A stretch of DNA of 64,000 nt from Bacteroidota bacterium (lineage in GTDB: Bacteria; Bacteroidota; Bacteroidia; Chitinophagales; Saprospiraceae). Location: contig JAAEZH010000028.1 in NCBI GenBank assembly GCA_018222965.1, positions 1 through 64,000 of the forward strand, in the 5' to 3' direction. A program made the translations under genes and the position numbers. Shown here one piece after another: positions 61,208 through 64,000 of this stretch. The first letter of the stretch is position 1; every line of letters starts with the position of its first letter. The notes under the pieces are model-generated. The model had not been told where the DNA came from. It worked only from the letters and a program-made list of their open reading frames with translations, and ran no database searches.

Positions 61208-63637
61208 TTAATCTTTGTAAGCCACCTTGAGTACGTCTTCAAAATAATCGGCAAAATGGATGGTGAGCCCCTCCTTGATGTAATCCGGTAGCTCTTCAAA
61301 ATCACGCTGATTAGCTTCCGGAAAGATCAATTCGCTGATTCCTACCCGCCGTGCAGCTATCGTTTTTTCCTTTACTCCTCCGATCGGAAGGACCTTCCCC
61401 GTAAGGGTGAGTTCCCCGGTCATGGCCAGATTATCCTTCACCGGTTTGTCCTTGGCCAGGCTATACAGAGAAAGGGCCATGGTGATACCCGCAGACGGAC
61501 CATCCTTTGGGGTAGCACCCGCCGGAACGTGCATGTGGATCTTATAGGTGTCAAAAAATTCTGTTGCCGCTTTATCTTCTGATAGAAGTGAACGGATATA
61601 GCTATATGCAATTTCGGAAGACTCCTGCATCACGCTTCCCAACTGACCAGTGCGCTTGAAACCACCCGACTTGGATTTTACAGCCGATGATTCTATGTAA
61701 AGCGTTGCGCCTCCCAAAGAGGTGTAAGCCAGTCCCAGAACAACCCCCGGATGTGATCGGTCATACAGCTTTTCGGTACGGTAAATCACTTTTCCAAGCA
61801 ATTCAGAAACATCCTCTTTGGTAATTTCCTTATCCATTTCTCCGGATTCGGCCAGTTTGAGGGTTACTTTCCGAATGATCTTTCGAATTTGTTTTTCCAG
61901 GTTCCGAACCCCTGCCTCCCGGGCATACTTTTCTACAATGAGCATTAAAGCATCTTCGGTGAATTCGATTTCACCCGGTTCAAATCCATGCTCTCGCAAT
62001 TGCTTGGGAATGAGGTATTGCCGGGCAATTTCCACCTTCTCTTCCAGAATGTACCCAGACAAACGAATTACCTCCATCCGGTCCAACAATGGAGCCGGAA
62101 TGGTATCCAATTGATTGGCCGTAGTGATAAATAGCACATTCGACAAATCGTAAGGCACATCCAGATAATGGTCGAGGAAGGTAGCATTCTGTTCGGGATC
62201 CAATACCTCCAGCAAAGCAGAGGCCGGATCGCCCCGGAAGCTGGTTCCGATCTTGTCGATCTCATCCAGCATAATGACCGGATTGGAGGTACCCACTCTT
62301 TTCAAACTTTGGATCAATTTACCCGGCATCGCCCCGATGTAAGTGCGTCGGTGTCCCTTGATCTCCGCTTCATCGCGCATCCCGCCCACAGAAAAACGGA
62401 AGAACTGGCGATTCAATGCCTCGGCAACGGATTTACCAATAGAGGTTTTACCTACTCCGGGAGGGCCCACCAGACAGATAATTGATCCGGCAATTTTTCC
62501 CCGCTTGATCACCGCCGACAAGAACTCAAGGATCAATTCTTTTACGTCCTTTAGTCCATAGTGGCCTTCATCCAGAATCTCCCGGGCCCGTTTAATATCG
62601 TGGTTGTCGTCTGAAAAAAGTCCCCAGGGAAGATCGGCGATGGTTTCCAGATAGGATCTGGTTACATTAAACTCCGGAGATTGTACGTTGAGGGTTTTTA
62701 GCTTATTGAGTTCATCATGAACCGTCTTCATTACCTCCTTGGGCAACTTTTTATCGGCCAGTTTCTTTTCAATTTTTTCGACTTCGGTATCCTTGTCGTC
62801 TTTCTCTATGCCCAATTCCTTCTTAATCGCATCCAGCTGTTTGCGCAGGAAAAACTCTTTTTGCTGGTCGCTCACCGAATCTTCAATCTGATCCTGGATC
62901 TTCTTCTGGATCTTGGCCATCTCCAACTCTTCCCGGATCAGTCGAATCAGCATTTTTGCCCGATCCTGCAGATCAATGGTTTCCAGCAACTCCTGAAGTA
63001 CATCCCCTTCCGCACTAAGCAGGTTGGAAATAACATCCATAGTCAGGCCCGGCGCATCATAGTTTAGTTGGGAAACCACCAGGTTCACCTGCTCCTTAAA
63101 AAGTGGATTCAGTTTGAGGAGTGTTTTGATCTCGGAACTGACCGCCATCATATAGGCTTTCAGATCGGATGTTATTTTTTCTTTGGGTTCGAGGAGGTGT
63201 TTTACTTCCCACCGCATACTGGGTTTCACCAGAACAGAGCGCTCTTTGCGGAAACGGTTTACACCCTGCCCCAATATTTGAACGGTGCCCGGAGCCATTG
63301 GGACAACCCGAAGCACTTTGAAAACCGTTCCAATTTCATAAAGATCCGTTTCTCCGGCATCTTCGTCCTCCTCGTCTTCCGAATTCTTTCGGAGGACGAC
63401 CCCCATAAAACCATTTTCTTTTTCTACGATTTGCTTAATGCGCTTCAGACTGTCCTCCCCGGTAAAGGTAAGGGGTAGCGCCAGCCCCGGAAATACGGGC
63501 CGGGTGCTGAGTGGCATAATGCTTAAGACTTTGGGAAGGGCGTCTTCAATCGCCTGCAACTGAGTCTCGTCGGTTAGTCCGTTATCTTCCTGAAGGTCAG
63601 AAATTTCTTCTACGATGTCTTGATTGTCTTTGGCCAT
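61208..63637 (-). CDS. lon: ATP-dependent protease Lon
   Basis: 809 residues from MAKDNQDI at 63637 (a longer frame to 63727 begins inside a hairpin and is rejected). N-terminal substrate-binding domain (about 35-220, LSIMPLSTRPVFPGLALPL) with an acidic insert EDEEDEDAGETD near 88-99, a coiled-coil part (about 240-300), then the AAA+ domain: Walker A GPPGVGKT (391-398), Walker B VIMLDEID (about 454-461). The protease domain has the Ser715 (KDGPSAG) and Lys758 (GGVKEK) dyad. Lon degrades damaged and regulatory proteins in the cytoplasm. A dyad in the leader (63687-63717) may control it. Confidence 0.96.
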   Translation of the reverse strand: MAKDNQDIVEEISDLQEDNGLTDETQLQAIEDALPKVLSIMPLSTRPVFPGLALPLTFTGEDSLKRIKQIVEKENGFMGVVLRKNSEDEEDEDAGETDLYEIGTVFKVLRVVPMAPGTVQILGQGVNRFRKERSVLVKPSMRWEVKHLLEPKEKITSDLKAYMMAVSSEIKTLLKLNPLFKEQVNLVVSQLNYDAPGLTMDVISNLLSAEGDVLQELLETIDLQDRAKMLIRLIREELEMAKIQKKIQDQIEDSVSDQQKEFFLRKQLDAIKKELGIEKDDKDTEVEKIEKKLADKKLPKEVMKTVHDELNKLKTLNVQSPEFNVTRSYLETIADLPWGLFSDDNHDIKRAREILDEGHYGLKDVKELILEFLSAVIKRGKIAGSIICLVGPPGVGKTSIGKSVAEALNRQFFRFSVGGMRDEAEIKGHRRTYIGAMPGKLIQSLKRVGTSNPVIMLDEIDKIGTSFRGDPASALLEVLDPEQNATFLDHYLDVPYDLSNVLFITTANQLDTIPAPLLDRMEVIRLSGYILEEKVEIARQYLIPKQLREHGFEPGEIEFTEDALMLIVEKYAREAGVRNLEKQIRKIIRKVTLKLAESGEMDKEITKEDVSELLGKVIYRTEKLYDRSHPGVVLGLAYTSLGGATLYIESSAVKSKSGGFKRTGQLGSVMQESSEIAYSYIRSLLSEDKAATEFFDTYKIHMHVPAGATPKDGPSAGITMALSLYSLAKDKPVKDNLAMTGELTLTGKVLPIGGVKEKTIAARRVGISELIFPEANQRDFEELPDYIKEGLTIHFADYFEDVLKVAYKD

Positions 63638-63686
63638 CTGGTTGATTTTTCTTTTCAGCAGCTTTCGCTGAATAATATCGCTTCTG

Positions 63687-63717
63687 TTCAAACAGCCCTG
63701 ACGGGCTTTCTGTTGAA
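63687..63717 (-). promoter_or_regulatory. Interrupted hairpin in the lon leader
   Basis: Outer arms TTCAA/TTGAA and inner arms CAG.CCC/GGG..CTG form a stem broken by bulges around TGAC, 50-80 bases upstream of the lon start. It does not match the CIRCE heat-shock operator. It could instead end transcription from the proline dehydrogenase gene upstream; the T tail needed for that is poor. Confidence 0.35.
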
Positions 63718-63750
63718 CACAAACCAAAGAACCTACCCGATGTGGAAAAA

Positions 63751-64000
63751 TTAATCCAGTTTTCGCCGCTTGAGTTCGTCGGAGATCAACTGCAACTCCC
63801 GGCTCATATCCCCCGTTACAGCCGTATTTTCTTCAGCCCGACGAATCAGGTAGGGAACCACTTCCTTCACAGCGCCGTAAACCACGTATTTTGCGGTATT
63901 GTATCCGGCGGAAGCCAGATTAAAGGTCAGGTGATCACTCATACCTAACAACTGACAAAAGTTGAGATTGGGATGATTCTTAGGTAGTCCTCGCTCGTGT
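63751..64000 (-). CDS. Proline dehydrogenase, C-terminal end (gene runs off the window)
   Basis: The last 82 residues or so; the 5' part lies beyond the window edge. Reading on from the edge gives ERGLPKNHPNLNFCQLLG, then MSDHLTFNLASAGYNTAKYV, VYGAVKEVVPYLIRRAEENTAV and an end SRELQLISDELKRRKLD. The order Q-L-x-G-M-S-D-x-x-x-F-N-L, A-G-Y-N-x-A-K-Y, Y-G-x-V-K-E-V-x-P-Y-L-x-R-R-x-x-E-N-T is that of the proline dehydrogenase (PutA-type TIM barrel) end used by Bacteroidota, where RR and EN hold the proline carboxylate and FAD. It oxidises proline to pyrroline-5-carboxylate at the membrane. The stop codon is TAA or TAG at 63751. Same strand as lon, 113 bases upstream of its start. Confidence 0.8.
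   Translation of the reverse strand, partial: HERGLPKNHPNLNFCQLLGMSDHLTFNLASAGYNTAKYVVYGAVKEVVPYLIRRAEENTAVTGDMSRELQLISDELKRRKLD

Noticed and set aside
63687-63717. A CIRCE heat-shock operator upstream of lon
   Set aside because: The arms do not match TTAGCACTC/GAGTGCTAA, and the stem has bulges.

Overview
The window looks like chromosome from a bacterium of the phylum Bacteroidota, most likely a Saprospiria-type relative (Saprospira, Lewinella, Haliscomenobacter group). Evidence: four very large secreted proteins ending in the type IX secretion system (T9SS) type-B 'gliding motility' sorting domain, one subtilase with a type-A sorting domain, two PorP/SprF outer-membrane proteins, a DUF4249 lipoprotein beside a TonB receptor, an ECF sigma/FecR pair, and promoter candidates of the Bacteroidota form TAnnTTTG. 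Shine-Dalgarno sequences are mostly absent, as is usual in this phylum. Genus is inference.

Layout. 0-5.5 kb: dispersed 9-bp tandem repeats, a methyltransferase, a hydrolase-cupin pair, a DEAD-box helicase, and tRNA-Val and tRNA-Pro separated by a four-helix-bundle gene framed by inverted repeats. 5.5-11.8 kb (minus strand): a TonB receptor, two paralogous TonB-like proteins, two ExbD and one ExbB, an outer-membrane energising module. 12-15.7 kb: a two-gene beta-oxidation operon. 15.8-26.2 kb (minus): two giant T9SS substrates, the second co-transcribed with a PorP/SprF protein. 26.6-33.2 kb (minus): sigma factor, FecR, signalling-type TonB receptor (STN domain), DUF4249 lipoprotein and a Crp/Fnr regulator, laid out like a FecI-FecR-FecA system. 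33.4-38.7 kb: an alanine/sodium symporter, a MITE-like element, a small secreted protein, a TetR-hydrolase operon with a visible operator, and folK overlapping a deoxynucleoside kinase gene. 38.8-44.7 kb: a T9SS subtilase, NDH-2 and a MarR regulator. 44.9-59.9 kb: a 1896-residue and a 1673-residue SprB-repeat adhesin, SppA between them, and a second PorP/SprF gene directly after the latter. 59.9-64 kb (minus): RlmI-like methyltransferase, Lon, and the 3' end of a proline dehydrogenase gene.

The theme is the cell surface: about 19.5 kb encodes five T9SS cargo proteins, two with their own SprF-like partner, next to Ton energising and signalling genes. None of the core T9SS genes (gldKLMN, sprA, sprE, sprT, porU/V) is present. 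The points most worth follow-up are the two adhesin-SprF pairs (one with five cohesin-like modules), the cysteine-paired TonB-like C-terminal domains, and the inverted-repeat cassette between the two tRNA genes.
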